Source: CAVVYV01 sp963752585 (GTDB lineage: Bacteria > Actinomycetota > Thermoleophilia > Solirubrobacterales > 70-9). Taken from it: a DNA stretch of 64,000 nt. The position numbers and the translations under genes are program-made. The DNA lies in contig CAVVYV010000001.1 of NCBI GenBank assembly GCA_963752585.1, positions 124,001 to 188,000 on the forward strand. The letters run 5' to 3'. The notes under the pieces are model-generated. The model saw nothing but the letters and a program-made list of their open reading frames with translations, was not told the origin of the DNA and searched no databases. Shown here in pieces: positions 1 to 8,087 of this stretch (position 1 is the stretch's first letter; every line of letters begins with the position of its first letter).

Positions 1-177
1 GATCAGGGCGGTGGCGGCCATCGCCCCGACCGCCAGTCCGAGGCCCGCACCGATGCTGCTGGAGAGAGCCATCGCGGCGGCCACAGCAGCGGCGATCACT
101 GCGATCAGCAGCGGTGCGGTCAGGGCTCGGAGTCGCAACCCTCCCTGAGGATCGCGGGTGGTGAAGAGCGGGCTCAT
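1..177 (-). CDS. Membrane protein, N-terminus only (cut by window edge)
   Basis: The first 59 codons of a minus-strand gene are visible, starting at the ATG at 177-175. About 16 mostly polar, Arg-containing residues are followed by an Ala/Leu/Ile/Val segment (about residues 17-36) and a second Gly/Ala-rich hydrophobic stretch, so it is probably an integral membrane protein. It is divergent from the hydratase gene at 250. I do not recognise the family, and no function can be given from this fragment. Confidence 0.5.
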   Translation of the reverse strand, partial: MSPLFTTRDPQGGLRLRALTAPLLIAVIAAAVAAAMALSSSIGAGLGLAVGAMAATALI

Positions 178-233
178 GCTCCGCTCCTACCCCGGCCGCT
201 CGAGTCGGCATGCGGCATCAGGGCTCACGCGCC

Positions 234-239
234 TAGAAT
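234..239 (+). promoter_or_regulatory. -10 box TAGAAT before the HadA-like gene
   Basis: TAGAAT lies 10 bases before the ATG at 250, leaving a leader of only a few bases. It belongs with the TANNNT boxes seen close to starts throughout the window, though the spacing is longer than the usual 6-7. Confidence 0.45.
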
Positions 240-249
240 CGCCCGCCTG

Positions 250-691
250 ATGGCGCTGAAGACGGACGCAATCGGCAAGGAGTGGGACCCAGCCACCTTC
301 GAGGTCGAGGCGGAGCGGGTGAGGAAGTACGCGGACGCGATCGGCGCGGACAGCGAGCTCCACCACGACGCCGATGCCGCCAAGGCCGCCGGCTTTCGCG
401 ATCTGGTCGCGCCGCCGATGTTCTGCGTCGTCTACAGCGCCCCCGCGATGGGCCCGGCGATCCTCGACCCCGAGGTTGGGATCAACTTCCCGGCGATGGT
501 CCACGGCGGCCAGGCCTTCGAATGGGGCGAGCCGGTTTGCGCGGGCGACGTGATCACCACCACCGCAAGATGCGATCGAGATCTACGAGAAGGACGGCAA
601 GGGCTTCTACGTGTTCGTGAGCAGCTCCACGAATCAGGACGGGGCCGAGACCGTGCGCGGCACCTGGACCAACATCGTCAGGGGCGTCTGA
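250..691 (+). CDS. HadA-like (FAS1_DH/MaoC N-terminal) dehydratase subunit, one frameshift
   Basis: This looks like the substrate-binding partner of a (3R)-hydroxyacyl thioester dehydratase, the N-terminal MaoC-like type that pairs with HadB in actinobacterial fatty-acid or mycolate-like chain elongation. Residues 1-106 read from the ATG at 250. The frame then shifts by one base near 567, and the conserved end, with a KGFYVFVSSSTNQ segment, runs to the TGA at 689-691. The next gene begins 3 bases later, as expected for a HadA/HadB heterodimer operon. The shift is probably a sequence error. The lipid substrate is unknown. Confidence 0.7.
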
Positions 692-693
692 GC

Positions 694-1089
694 GTGACTG
701 AACCGAAGCCAGGCGACGCGGTCCCCGAGCTCACGGTGACCCCCGACGCGGGCCTGACCAAGCGCTACGCGGAGGCCTCGGGCGATCCGAACCCGATCCA
801 CATCGACCCCGACTTCGCAAAGTCGGCGGGCCTCCCGGGGATCATCCTCCACGGGCTCTGGACGATGGCCCAGGTCGCGCGTGGCAATGCCGCCCTCGCG
901 GGCGGCGACCCGAGGTCCCTGAAGCGACTTTCGGTCCAGTTCAGGGGGATGGGCTTCCCCGAGCAGGAGGTGACGGTCAGCGGCACGGTCAAAGAGGTTG
1001 ACGGCGACCGGGTTGTAGTCGACACGGTCGCCGAGCAGGGCGGCAATCAGATCATCCGCAACGCCGAGGCCGAGTTGGAGCTTCCCTAG
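694..1089 (+). CDS. MaoC-like (R)-hydratase, HadB-like catalytic subunit
   Basis: This 131-residue hotdog-fold protein starts at the GTG at 694. The hydratase-2 signature is clear: a DPNPIHIDPDFA stretch holding the catalytic Asp and His, followed by GIILHGLWTMAQ. These are the residues that polarise the enoyl thioester in R-specific enoyl-CoA/ACP hydratases. It follows the HadA-like gene by 2 bases and is read in the same direction, so the two probably form one enzyme. Chain-length preference cannot be read from the sequence. Confidence 0.8.
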   Translation: MTEPKPGDAVPELTVTPDAGLTKRYAEASGDPNPIHIDPDFAKSAGLPGIILHGLWTMAQVARGNAALAGGDPRSLKRLSVQFRGMGFPEQEVTVSGTVKEVDGDRVVVDTVAEQGGNQIIRNAEAELELP

Positions 1090-1096
1090 CGGCTCC

Positions 1097-1102
1097 TACA
1101 AT
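1097..1102 (+). promoter_or_regulatory. -10 box TACAAT, leaderless start of hrcA
   Basis: TACAAT is followed by exactly 6 bases and then the hrcA ATG at 1109, so transcription should start at or beside the A of the ATG. No Shine-Dalgarno fits in the gap. No CIRCE operator is visible upstream of hrcA. Confidence 0.65.
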
Positions 1103-1108
1103 CGGAGC

Positions 1109-2137
1109 ATGCTTACCGAGCGACAGCAGGCGGTGTTGGGCGCGGTCGTCGACGCCTACGTGCAGGACGGCCGGCCGATCGGGTCGAAGGCGATCGCGAG
1201 CCGCGCGAAGATCGGCTGGAGCCCGTCGACCGTGCGCGCGGAGCTCGCCGACCTCGAGGCGAAGGGCTTCCTGGACCATCCCCACACCTCGGCCGGGCGG
1301 GTGCCCACCGACGCCGGCTACCGCTTCTACGTCGAGGAGCTGCTCGCCTCGCAGGACCGCCTCCCGGCGCTCCCCCCGCGCGAGCTCAGCCTCTCGCGGA
1401 TGCGCCGCGAGGTCGAGGAGGCGATCCGGGACACCACCGCGACCCTCTCCCGGATCACAGACCTGGTGGCGCTGGTGACGGCACCGCCGCTGCAGACGGC
1501 GACGATCCACCGGGTCGAAGTCCTCCGGCTCCAGCCACGGGTTGTGATGGTGGTCGTGATCGCTTCGAACGGGGGCGTCACCAAGCGCGTCTTCACCTTC
1601 GAGGAGGAGGTTGATCCCGGCCTGGTCGAGTGGGCGGGTAGCTATCTGAATGAGCGCCTCGCCGGGCTCGGGCTCGGGGCGCGAATGGCCGCCGACCGCA
1701 TCGCCGACCCCGAGCTCGGCCCGCAGGAGCGCAAGCTCCTCGACGAGATCGGCACGGCCTTCACCAACCTCGAGGAATCCGCCGAGCAGACCCTCTACGT
1801 GGACGGGGCGGCGCGGCTGCTCTCCGAGCAGCACTCGGCGGATCTACCCCACGCCGCGGAGCTGATGCGGGCTCTCGAGCGCCGGGTCAACCTTCTGCGG
1901 ACCCTGCGCTCGGCGCTCGATCGGCGCTCGGTCTTCGTCTGGATCGGCGGTGAGAACCCGCAGCCAGAGCTTCGCTCGGCAAGCGTGGTCGGCGCCAACT
2001 ACGGCCTCGGCTACCGCAACCTCGGTGCGGTTGGGATCATCGGCCCGGTCCGGATGGACTACGCGACCGCGATTGCCTCGGTGCGGGGGGCGGCTGGCGA
2101 GCTCTCGCGCTTCTTCGAGACCGTCTACGACGAGTAG
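1109..2137 (+). CDS. hrcA: Heat-inducible transcription repressor HrcA
   Basis: HrcA represses dnaK and groE class heat-shock genes by binding CIRCE operators and is tuned by GroEL. The 342-residue length fits the family. The N-terminal winged helix (about residues 1-75) contains the typical GSKAIA and SPSTVRAELADLE recognition region and a HTSAGRVPT turn, and the GAF-like HrcA domain follows. It lies directly upstream of dnaJ with a 3-base gap, the common hrcA-dnaJ order. I see no inverted TTAGCACTC repeat in front of it, so its CIRCE targets are probably elsewhere. Confidence 0.93.
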   Translation: MLTERQQAVLGAVVDAYVQDGRPIGSKAIASRAKIGWSPSTVRAELADLEAKGFLDHPHTSAGRVPTDAGYRFYVEELLASQDRLPALPPRELSLSRMRREVEEAIRDTTATLSRITDLVALVTAPPLQTATIHRVEVLRLQPRVVMVVVIASNGGVTKRVFTFEEEVDPGLVEWAGSYLNERLAGLGLGARMAADRIADPELGPQERKLLDEIGTAFTNLEESAEQTLYVDGAARLLSEQHSADLPHAAELMRALERRVNLLRTLRSALDRRSVFVWIGGENPQPELRSASVVGANYGLGYRNLGAVGIIGPVRMDYATAIASVRGAAGELSRFFETVYDE

Positions 2138-2140
2138 GCG

Positions 2141-3226
2141 ATGGCGCGCGACTACTACGAGGTGCTCGGCGTCGAGCGGGGCGCCTCCGACGCGGAGATC
2201 AAGAAGGCGTTTCGGGGGCTCGCCCGCGAGCTTCACCCGGACGTCAACGCCCACGATCCCGAGGCTGAGGAGAAATTCAAGGAGGCGGCCGAGGCCTACG
2301 AGGTGCTCTCCGATTCCGAGCGCCGGCGGACCTACGACACCTTCGGCCACCAGGGGCTCCGCTCCGGCGGCTGGACCCCGGGCGAGACCTTCTCCAGCTT
2401 CCAGGACATCTTCGACGCCCTCTTCGGGGGCGACCCGTTCGGGGGCGGCTTCGGCTTCGGCCAGCAGGGCCCGGCGGCGGGCGGCGACGTTGGGGCGACG
2501 ATCGAGATCGAGCTCTCCGAGGTGCTCGAGGGCACCATCCGGGAGGTCCAGTTCGACGCGGTCGGCGTCTGTGAGCACTGCCGCGGCAACGGGGCCGAGC
2601 CCGGGACCGAGATCCGGACCTGCGACCGCTGCGAGGGAACCGGCCAACTGCGCCAGGTCAGCCGCAGCGTTCTCGGCCAGGTGATGCGGGTCGTCCCCTG
2701 CGACCGCTGTGGGGGCGACGGCAAGATCCCCGATACGCCCTGCGAGGTCTGCGGCGGCTCCGGGAGGGTGAGGGAGCCGCGAACCTGGGAGGTCGAGGTG
2801 CCGGCTGGGATCGACGACGGCCAGCGGATCAGGATCGCCGGTGCCGGCCACGCCGGGGACGCGGGGGCCCGGCAGGGCGACCTCTACGTCGAGGTCCGGG
2901 TGCGAGAGGACGAGCGCTTCGCCCGCCAGGGCACCGAGCTGGTCAGCCGGGTGCCGATCCCAGTGACAACGGCGATGCTCGGCGGCGAGATCAGCGTCCC
3001 GACCCTGAACGGCGACGAGCCGGTGAAGGTCCCGGCCGGGGCCCAGCACGGCGATGTGACCGTGCTTCGCAAGCACGGCCTGCCGCCGCTGCGAGGCGGG
3101 TCGCGGGGCGACCAGCACGTGGTCTTCGAGCTCGAGGTGCCGAGAAAGCTCTCGCGCCGCCAGCGGGAGCAGGCCGAGCGCCTGGCCGAAGCGCTGGAAG
3201 AGCGGCAGGCCTCTCGCCGCCGATGA
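2141..3226 (+). CDS. dnaJ: Chaperone DnaJ
   Basis: This Hsp40 co-chaperone stimulates DnaK ATPase and holds unfolded clients. The 361-residue protein has the canonical order. The J domain has HPD at residues 32-34. A Gly/Phe-rich linker (GGDPFGGGFGFG) follows, then four zinc-binding CxxCxGxG motifs (CEHCRGNG, CDRCEGTG, CDRCGGDG, CEVCGGSG) and the C-terminal substrate-binding domains. Only a short GGW/GETF segment separates the J and G/F parts. It sits between hrcA and prmA and overlaps prmA by 4 bases (ATGA). Confidence 0.95.
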   Translation: MARDYYEVLGVERGASDAEIKKAFRGLARELHPDVNAHDPEAEEKFKEAAEAYEVLSDSERRRTYDTFGHQGLRSGGWTPGETFSSFQDIFDALFGGDPFGGGFGFGQQGPAAGGDVGATIEIELSEVLEGTIREVQFDAVGVCEHCRGNGAEPGTEIRTCDRCEGTGQLRQVSRSVLGQVMRVVPCDRCGGDGKIPDTPCEVCGGSGRVREPRTWEVEVPAGIDDGQRIRIAGAGHAGDAGARQGDLYVEVRVREDERFARQGTELVSRVPIPVTTAMLGGEISVPTLNGDEPVKVPAGAQHGDVTVLRKHGLPPLRGGSRGDQHVVFELEVPRKLSRRQREQAERLAEALEERQASRRR

Positions 3227-4044
3227 TCAGGCTGGCGGTTCGCTGCGAGCCCGAGTACGCCGAGCGAGTCCTCGCCAACCTCCTCGAGCTCGCCCCGAAC
3301 GGGGTCGAGGAGGAGCGCGGGCCCGGTTTCGTCGAGTTCGCGATCTACGGCCCCCCGGGCGAGGTGCCCGAGCTCGGTGAGCTCCAGGCGGCCGCCGGCG
3401 GGTCGCTGGTCGACGTCGTCACGACGGCGGTTCCCGATGACTGGGCAGATCGCTGGGCCGACTTCCACCGCCCGATCGAGGTCGGCGGGCGGATCGCGGT
3501 TCGCCCGTCGTGGTGGGACGCTCGCGACGGGCTGCTCGACGTGGTAGTCGATCCTGGCCGGGCTTTCGGCACCGGCGGTCACCCGACCACCAAGCTCTGC
3601 CTCGGCCTCTTGGTGGAGCTGGAGGCGGCGGGGAAGGCCTCGGGGCCGCTCGCCGACTGGGGGACCGGCTCAGGCATCCTCGCGATCGCCGCGGCGAAGC
3701 TCGGCTGGGGGCCGATCGTCGCCTGCGACCGCGAGCCTGCCTCGCTCGAGGCGGCGGCCGCGAACGCCGAGGCGAACGGAGTCGAGCTCGAGATCGGGCG
3801 GGTGGACGTCCGCGAGGGCGCTCCGCCGCCGGCACCGACGGTCGTCGCCAACCTGACCGCCAACCTCCTGCTCGAGTGCGCCCGGCACGTGGAAGGCGGC
3901 GATGTGCCCGCGAGCCTGGTCTGCTCGGGGATGCTCGAGAGCGAGACCGACGAGGTCGCGTCCGCGTTCGCCCCGGCCGGGTTACGCGAATCCGAGCGGC
4001 GCACCGAGGGCGAGTGGGCGGCGCTGCTACTGCGCAGAAGCTGA
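3223..4044 (+). CDS. prmA: Ribosomal protein L11 methyltransferase PrmA
   Basis: This is a SAM-dependent methyltransferase that trimethylates ribosomal protein L11. The 273-residue protein has an N-terminal L11-recognition domain, the hallmark FGTGGHPTT segment, then motif I as DWGTGSGILAIAAAKLG, and NLTANLL where the family has N(L/I)xANxL. The start ATG overlaps the dnaJ stop (ATGA). The hrcA-dnaJ-prmA order is common in Gram-positive bacteria. Confidence 0.9.
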   Translation: MIRLAVRCEPEYAERVLANLLELAPNGVEEERGPGFVEFAIYGPPGEVPELGELQAAAGGSLVDVVTTAVPDDWADRWADFHRPIEVGGRIAVRPSWWDARDGLLDVVVDPGRAFGTGGHPTTKLCLGLLVELEAAGKASGPLADWGTGSGILAIAAAKLGWGPIVACDREPASLEAAAANAEANGVELEIGRVDVREGAPPPAPTVVANLTANLLLECARHVEGGDVPASLVCSGMLESETDEVASAFAPAGLRESERRTEGEWAALLLRRS

Positions 4045-4045
4045 G

Positions 4046-4873
4046 ATGGCGCCCGACGCTGACAAGTCAGAGCTGCCGATCGCCGTCTTCGATTCCGGGG
4101 TCGGCGGGCTCACCGTGCTCCATGAGTGCCTGGTCTCGCTCCCCGAGGAGGACTTCGTCTACCTCGGCGACGACGCGCGGTTTCCCTATGGGGCGCGCAG
4201 CGAGGCGGAGCTCCGAGAGAACGTCGAGGAGGTGTCCCGCTTCCTCCTCGACCGGGGGGCGAAGCTCCTGGTGATCGCCTGCAATTCCGCCGCCTCGGCG
4301 GCCCACGAGCTGGCCCGGGAGGTCGCGGCCGAGCAGGGCGTCGAGGTGGTTGCCGTAATCGAGCCGGAGGCCGAGATTGCGGCCGCCGTCACTGTTTCCG
4401 GGAACGTGGGGGTCCTGGCGACACCTGCGACGGTGCGGAGCGGCTCCTACCTCCGTGCCCTCGCCGAACAGCACCGGAAGCTGACCGTGACCGAGGTCGA
4501 GGCCCCCGACCTGGCGGCTGTGATCCAGCGCGGCTTTCCCTTCCACGAGGGGGTGGTCGAGATGGTCCGCTCATACTGCGCGCCGCTGAAGCAGGCCGAG
4601 GTCGACACCGTGATCCTCGGCTGCACCCACTACCCGCTGGTGGCACCGATGCTCCAGCGGATCCTCGGCCGGGACGTCCGCCTGGTCACCGCCGGCCACG
4701 CGATCGCCGCGACCGCCCAGCGGGTCCTCGATGTGCGCGGGATCGCCGCCGACGGGGCCCGCGAGGGCAGCTACAGCTTCCTCTGCACCGGCGACCCGGA
4801 CGGCTTTCGCGAGCTCGGCACCCGCTTCCTCCAGCTGCCTCTGGGGGAGGTCGAGCTGGTCCGGCTGTCGTGA
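4046..4873 (+). CDS. murI: Glutamate racemase MurI
   Basis: This enzyme makes D-glutamate for peptidoglycan by a two-base mechanism. The 275-residue protein begins after a short hydrophilic lead with IAVFDSGVGGLTVL. The two catalytic cysteines lie in VIACNSASA and LGCTHYPLVAP, the standard pair for glutamate racemases. It starts 1 base after the prmA stop and its TGA overlaps the next GTG, so it sits inside the same transcription unit. Confidence 0.93.
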   Translation: MAPDADKSELPIAVFDSGVGGLTVLHECLVSLPEEDFVYLGDDARFPYGARSEAELRENVEEVSRFLLDRGAKLLVIACNSAASAAHELAREVAAEQGVEVVAVIEPEAEIAAAVTVSGNVGVLATPATVRSGSYLRALAEQHRKLTVTEVEAPDLAAVIQRGFPFHEGVVEMVRSYCAPLKQAEVDTVILGCTHYPLVAPMLQRILGRDVRLVTAGHAIAATAQRVLDVRGIAADGAREGSYSFLCTGDPDGFRELGTRFLQLPLGEVELVRLS

Positions 4874-5334
4874 TCCTCGCCGCCACCACCGACGACGTCA
4901 GCGTTCCGCTCTGGCCGTGGGGCCTCCTGATCATCGCCGTCGGCTTCTACGTGGTCGCGGTCGCCGCCCTGATCGCCGCCAGCCGGCGCGAGGACGCGCG
5001 GGCTTTGGCCGGCTTCGTCCCGGATTGCGCCGTTCTTGTCGGCCGCCTTGCCCGGGACGGCCGGATCTCGCGACCCCGTCGCGTCTTGCTCTGGCTGGTC
5101 CTCGCCTACCTCGCCACCCCGATCGACCTCGTTCCCGACTTCCTCCCGGTCGCCGGGCAGCTCGACGACGCCGTCCTGCTCGGCGTCGCCCTCCGAGTGC
5201 TTGTGCGCGGCGGCGGCGAGCAGCTCGTGCGCGAGGCGTGGCCCGGTCCCGAGGCCTCGTTGACCCTGGTTCTGCGTGCCGCCGGGCTCCAGACCAATGG
5301 CCGGGGCTCCCCCGATCGTCCGACTACGCTTTAA
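4870..5334 (+). CDS. DUF1232 (YkvA-like) small membrane protein
   Basis: This 154-residue protein has an N-terminal transmembrane segment (about residues 15-37) and a C-terminal DUF1232 core recognisable by YLATPIDLVPDFLPVAGQLDD. The GTG start overlaps the murI stop as GTGA. The family's biochemical role is unknown to me. The PIDLxPDF turn is the diagnostic feature. The C-terminus is an Ala/Arg/Gly-rich tail of low complexity. Confidence 0.75.
   Translation: MILAATTDDVSVPLWPWGLLIIAVGFYVVAVAALIAASRREDARALAGFVPDCAVLVGRLARDGRISRPRRVLLWLVLAYLATPIDLVPDFLPVAGQLDDAVLLGVALRVLVRGGGEQLVREAWPGPEASLTLVLRAAGLQTNGRGSPDRPTTL
5325..5330 (+). promoter_or_regulatory. -10 box TACGCT, leaderless start of yqeY
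   Basis: TACGCT is followed by 7 bases and the ATG at 5338. It lies inside the last codons of the DUF1232 gene, giving the downstream genes a promoter of their own. Confidence 0.55.
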
Positions 5335-5337
5335 GCG

Positions 5338-5772
5338 ATGCCAACGATTCTCGAGCAGGTCCAAGAGGACGTGAAGACCGCGATGAAGGCCGGCGAGCGC
5401 GACCGGGTCGGCGCCCTGCGGATGATCGTCAACGCGCTTCAGCAGGAGGCGAAGGAGGGCAAGGACGACGAGGTGGGGGCGCTCCAGCGCGAGCGCAAGC
5501 GGCGCCTCGACGCCGCCGAGGCGCTGCGCGAGGGCGGCCGCGACGACCACGCCGCCGCCGAGGAGTCCGAGGCGGAGCTGATCGAGGGATACCTCCCTGC
5601 GCAGCTTTCCGACGACGAGCTCTCCGAGCTCGTCGCCTCGGCAGTCGAGGAGACCGGGGCGAGCGAGCCGAAGGACATGGGCGGAGTGATGAAGTCGCTG
5701 ATGCCGAAGGTCGGCGGCAAGGCCGATGGCAAGCGGGTCAGCCAGGCGGTGCGCGAGAAGCTGGGCGGTTAG
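5338..5772 (+). CDS. GatB/YqeY domain protein
   Basis: This 144-residue helical protein matches the stand-alone YqeY family, which resembles the tail domain of the amidotransferase subunit GatB. Visible hallmarks are the N-terminal DVKTAMKAGERDRVGALRM segment, the central EELIEGYLPAQLSDDEL-like part, and the GGKADGKRVSQAVREKL end. The family's exact task is uncertain; an RNA- or tRNA-related role is inferred from GatB. It overlaps the phoH-like start by one base. Confidence 0.85.
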   Translation: MPTILEQVQEDVKTAMKAGERDRVGALRMIVNALQQEAKEGKDDEVGALQRERKRRLDAAEALREGGRDDHAAAEESEAELIEGYLPAQLSDDELSELVASAVEETGASEPKDMGGVMKSLMPKVGGKADGKRVSQAVREKLGG

Positions 5773-6749
5773 TGGCGCGTAGTCAGGTCACCATCGACAA
5801 CGCGGTCGCCGCCGAGCTGGCCGGATCCGAGGATGCGGTGCTTCGCGCCCTCGAGGGCCACCTCGGCTGCGAGCTTTACCTCCGCGGAAACGTCCTCACC
5901 CTCGACGGCGACGCCGGCGACGTCCGCACCGCTGAGACGGTCGTCGGGGAGCTGGTCGACCTGATCGAGCAGGGCCACGAGATCGCGCCGGGGACGATCG
6001 AGGCGGTTACCGGGGCGCTCGACAAGCACGAGAGCCCCGCCGAGATCCTCGAGGACGTGATCTGGCAGCACCGCAACACCCGGGTGGCGCCGAAGACGGT
6101 CAACCAGAAGCGATACGTCGACTCGATCCGAAACCACACGATCACCTTCGGGATCGGCCCCGCCGGCACCGGCAAGACCTTCCTCGCGGTGGCGATGGCC
6201 GCGGCGGCGCTCTCGCGCGGTGACGTCAGCCGGGTGATCCTCACCCGCCCGGCGGTCGAGGCCGGCGAGCGCCTCGGCTTCCTCCCCGGCGACATCCAGG
6301 CCAAGGTCGATCCCTACCTGCGCCCGCTGTTCGACGCGCTCTACGACATGCTCGACCCGGAGAAGGTGAACAGCTACTTCGAGCGGGGGACGATCGAGGT
6401 GGCGCCGCTGGCATTCATGCGGGGTAGGACCCTGAATTCCTCCTTCGTGATCCTCGACGAGGCCCAGAACACCAGCCCCGAGCAGATGAAGATGTTCCTC
6501 ACCCGGCTCGGGTTCGGCTCGAAGGTGGTGGTAACCGGCGACATCACCCAGATCGACCTCGAGCGCGGCTCCCGCTCGGGGCTGGTCGAGGTTGGCAGCG
6601 TCCTCGACCGGATCCAGGACATCAGCTTCATCCGCTTCGGCGGCGAGGACGTGGTCCGCCACAAGCTGGTGCAGCGGATCGTCGAGGCCTATGGCGAGGC
6701 CGAGAGTCGCGAGGATTCCGAGGGCGGGCGAGAAGACGGGGGCGGTTGA
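5772..6749 (+). CDS. phoH: PhoH-like ATPase
   Basis: This 325-residue P-loop ATPase of the PhoH family is usually found next to the RNase YbeY and linked to RNA metabolism. Walker A is GPAGTGKT and Walker B is VILDEAQN. The PAVEAGERLGFLPGD segment and the TGDITQIDL sensor are typical. About 110 N-terminal residues form the usual KH-like region. The GTG start overlaps the yqeY stop, and the gene overlaps ybeY by 4 bases. The C-terminus is an acidic, Gly-rich tail. Confidence 0.9.
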   Translation: MARSQVTIDNAVAAELAGSEDAVLRALEGHLGCELYLRGNVLTLDGDAGDVRTAETVVGELVDLIEQGHEIAPGTIEAVTGALDKHESPAEILEDVIWQHRNTRVAPKTVNQKRYVDSIRNHTITFGIGPAGTGKTFLAVAMAAAALSRGDVSRVILTRPAVEAGERLGFLPGDIQAKVDPYLRPLFDALYDMLDPEKVNSYFERGTIEVAPLAFMRGRTLNSSFVILDEAQNTSPEQMKMFLTRLGFGSKVVVTGDITQIDLERGSRSGLVEVGSVLDRIQDISFIRFGGEDVVRHKLVQRIVEAYGEAESREDSEGGREDGGG

Positions 6750-7117
6750 CGCCCCCGGACCTCTCAGACGTTCCGGCCGAGCTCCGCCACCCGGTGGCCG
6801 CGGCGCTGGAGGCGGCCGGGGTCGATGATGGACATCTGGGAATCGAGATCGTCGGCGAGGGCCGAATGCGGACCCTCAACTACGCCCACCGGGGAGTGGA
6901 CGAGGCCACCGACGTCCTCGCCTTCCCGCTCGACGGGGGCGCCGATCGCCCCGCCGGCCCGCGCGAGCTCGGCGACGTATTCGTCTGCGCCGCTCGGGCC
7001 AGCGACGTCAAGGAGGCGGCGGTGCACGGCACGCTCCACCTCTGCGGCTTCGACCACGAGGCCGACGAGGGCGAGATGCTCGCCCTCCAGGACGAGATCA
7101 TGAGCGGGCTTCGGTGA
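6746..7117 (+). CDS. ybeY: Endoribonuclease YbeY (rRNA maturation factor)
   Basis: This zinc-dependent RNase takes part in 16S rRNA 3'-end processing and ribosome quality control. At 123 residues it is slightly short for the family. The metal site is intact as HGTLHLCGFDHE, matching the HGxLHLxGxDH consensus. The TTG start overlaps the phoH stop and its stop overlaps the era GTG, giving a phoH-ybeY-era run as in many bacteria. Confidence 0.9.
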   Translation: MTPPDLSDVPAELRHPVAAALEAAGVDDGHLGIEIVGEGRMRTLNYAHRGVDEATDVLAFPLDGGADRPAGPRELGDVFVCAARASDVKEAAVHGTLHLCGFDHEADEGEMLALQDEIMSGLR

Positions 7118-8007
7118 CGAGGGCTGGATTCGTTGGCTTGGCGGGAAGGCCGAACGTCGGCAAGTCGACCCTGGTGAACGCCCTGGTCGGGACCCGGGTC
7201 GCGATCGTCTCCGAGCGCCCCCAAACCACCCGCCGGGCGGTCCGCGGCGTCGCCACCGACTCCGCGGCTGGTTGGCAGCTCGTGCTCACCGACCTGCCGG
7301 GCGTCCAGCGGCCGCGCGACGCGCTCACCGAGCGGATGCAGCGGCGGGTCGAGCGCGAGATCGCCGACTCCGACGCCATCCTCTTCGTCGTCAACGCCGA
7401 GCAGGGAATCGGCCCCGGCGACCGGTTCATCTCCAAGGCCCTGTTGAGCGTCAACCTGGACACGCCGGTGGTCTGCGCGGTCAACAAGATCGACGTCGTC
7501 AACAACGCCGAGACAGCCGTCGTGCTCGCGGGCGCCGCCGAGCTCGACGGGGTCGACGAGATCTTTCCGGTAAGCGCCCGCAAGGGCGGCGGCCTCGACC
7601 CCCTGGTTACGCGGCTCGCCGAGCTGGTCCCCGAGGGACCGTTCCTGTACGAGCCCGAGCAGCGCTCCGATCTGCCCAGCGAGGTCCAGCTCGCCGAGCT
7701 GATCCGCGAGCAGGTCCTCCGCCGCACCCGCGAGGAGCTCCCGCACGCGGTCGAGGTCGAGGTCACCGAGGTCGCCCACCGCGAGGACGGCCTGGTCGAG
7801 GTCCACGCACAGATCTGGGCCGAGGCCGACTCCCAGAAAGGGATCCTGATCGGCGCCGGCGGCTCGAAGATCAAGGAGATCGGCGCCGCCGCCCGCGCCG
7901 AGCTCGAGCGCGAGCTGGGCGGCAGGGTCTTCCTCGACCTCCAGGTCCGGGTCCGGAAGCGCTGGCGCCGCGACGAGAGCCTCCTCGACCGCCTCGGTAT
8001 CGAGTAG
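7114..8007 (+). CDS. era: GTPase Era
   Basis: This Ras-like GTPase binds the 3' end of 16S rRNA during 30S assembly. The 297-residue protein has G1 as GRPNVGKS, G4 as NKID and a C-terminal KH domain with GAGGSKIKEIG. The G3 motif reads DLPG instead of the usual DTPG, a one-residue departure in the switch region. The GTG start overlaps the ybeY stop. It is the last gene of the hrcA-era run. Confidence 0.93.
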   Translation: MTRAGFVGLAGRPNVGKSTLVNALVGTRVAIVSERPQTTRRAVRGVATDSAAGWQLVLTDLPGVQRPRDALTERMQRRVEREIADSDAILFVVNAEQGIGPGDRFISKALLSVNLDTPVVCAVNKIDVVNNAETAVVLAGAAELDGVDEIFPVSARKGGGLDPLVTRLAELVPEGPFLYEPEQRSDLPSEVQLAELIREQVLRRTREELPHAVEVEVTEVAHREDGLVEVHAQIWAEADSQKGILIGAGGSKIKEIGAAARAELERELGGRVFLDLQVRVRKRWRRDESLLDRLGIE

Positions 8008-8087
8008 GAACTCCCAGTCCCCACGCGATAGCCTGATGGACGCCAGGCGGCTGGGGGCCGCCTCTACTCGAAGGGATCGCCGGGAGG

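Noticed and set aside
1081..1108. CIRCE operator in front of hrcA
   Set aside because: Looked for TTAGCACTC-N9-GAGTGCTAA and found only the TACAAT box.
1052..3118. Long antisense reading frames opposite hrcA and dnaJ (and many like them elsewhere)
   Set aside because: High GC makes stop-free antisense frames common. These have low-complexity Arg/Pro/Ala composition and no domains, while the plus strand encodes clear proteins.
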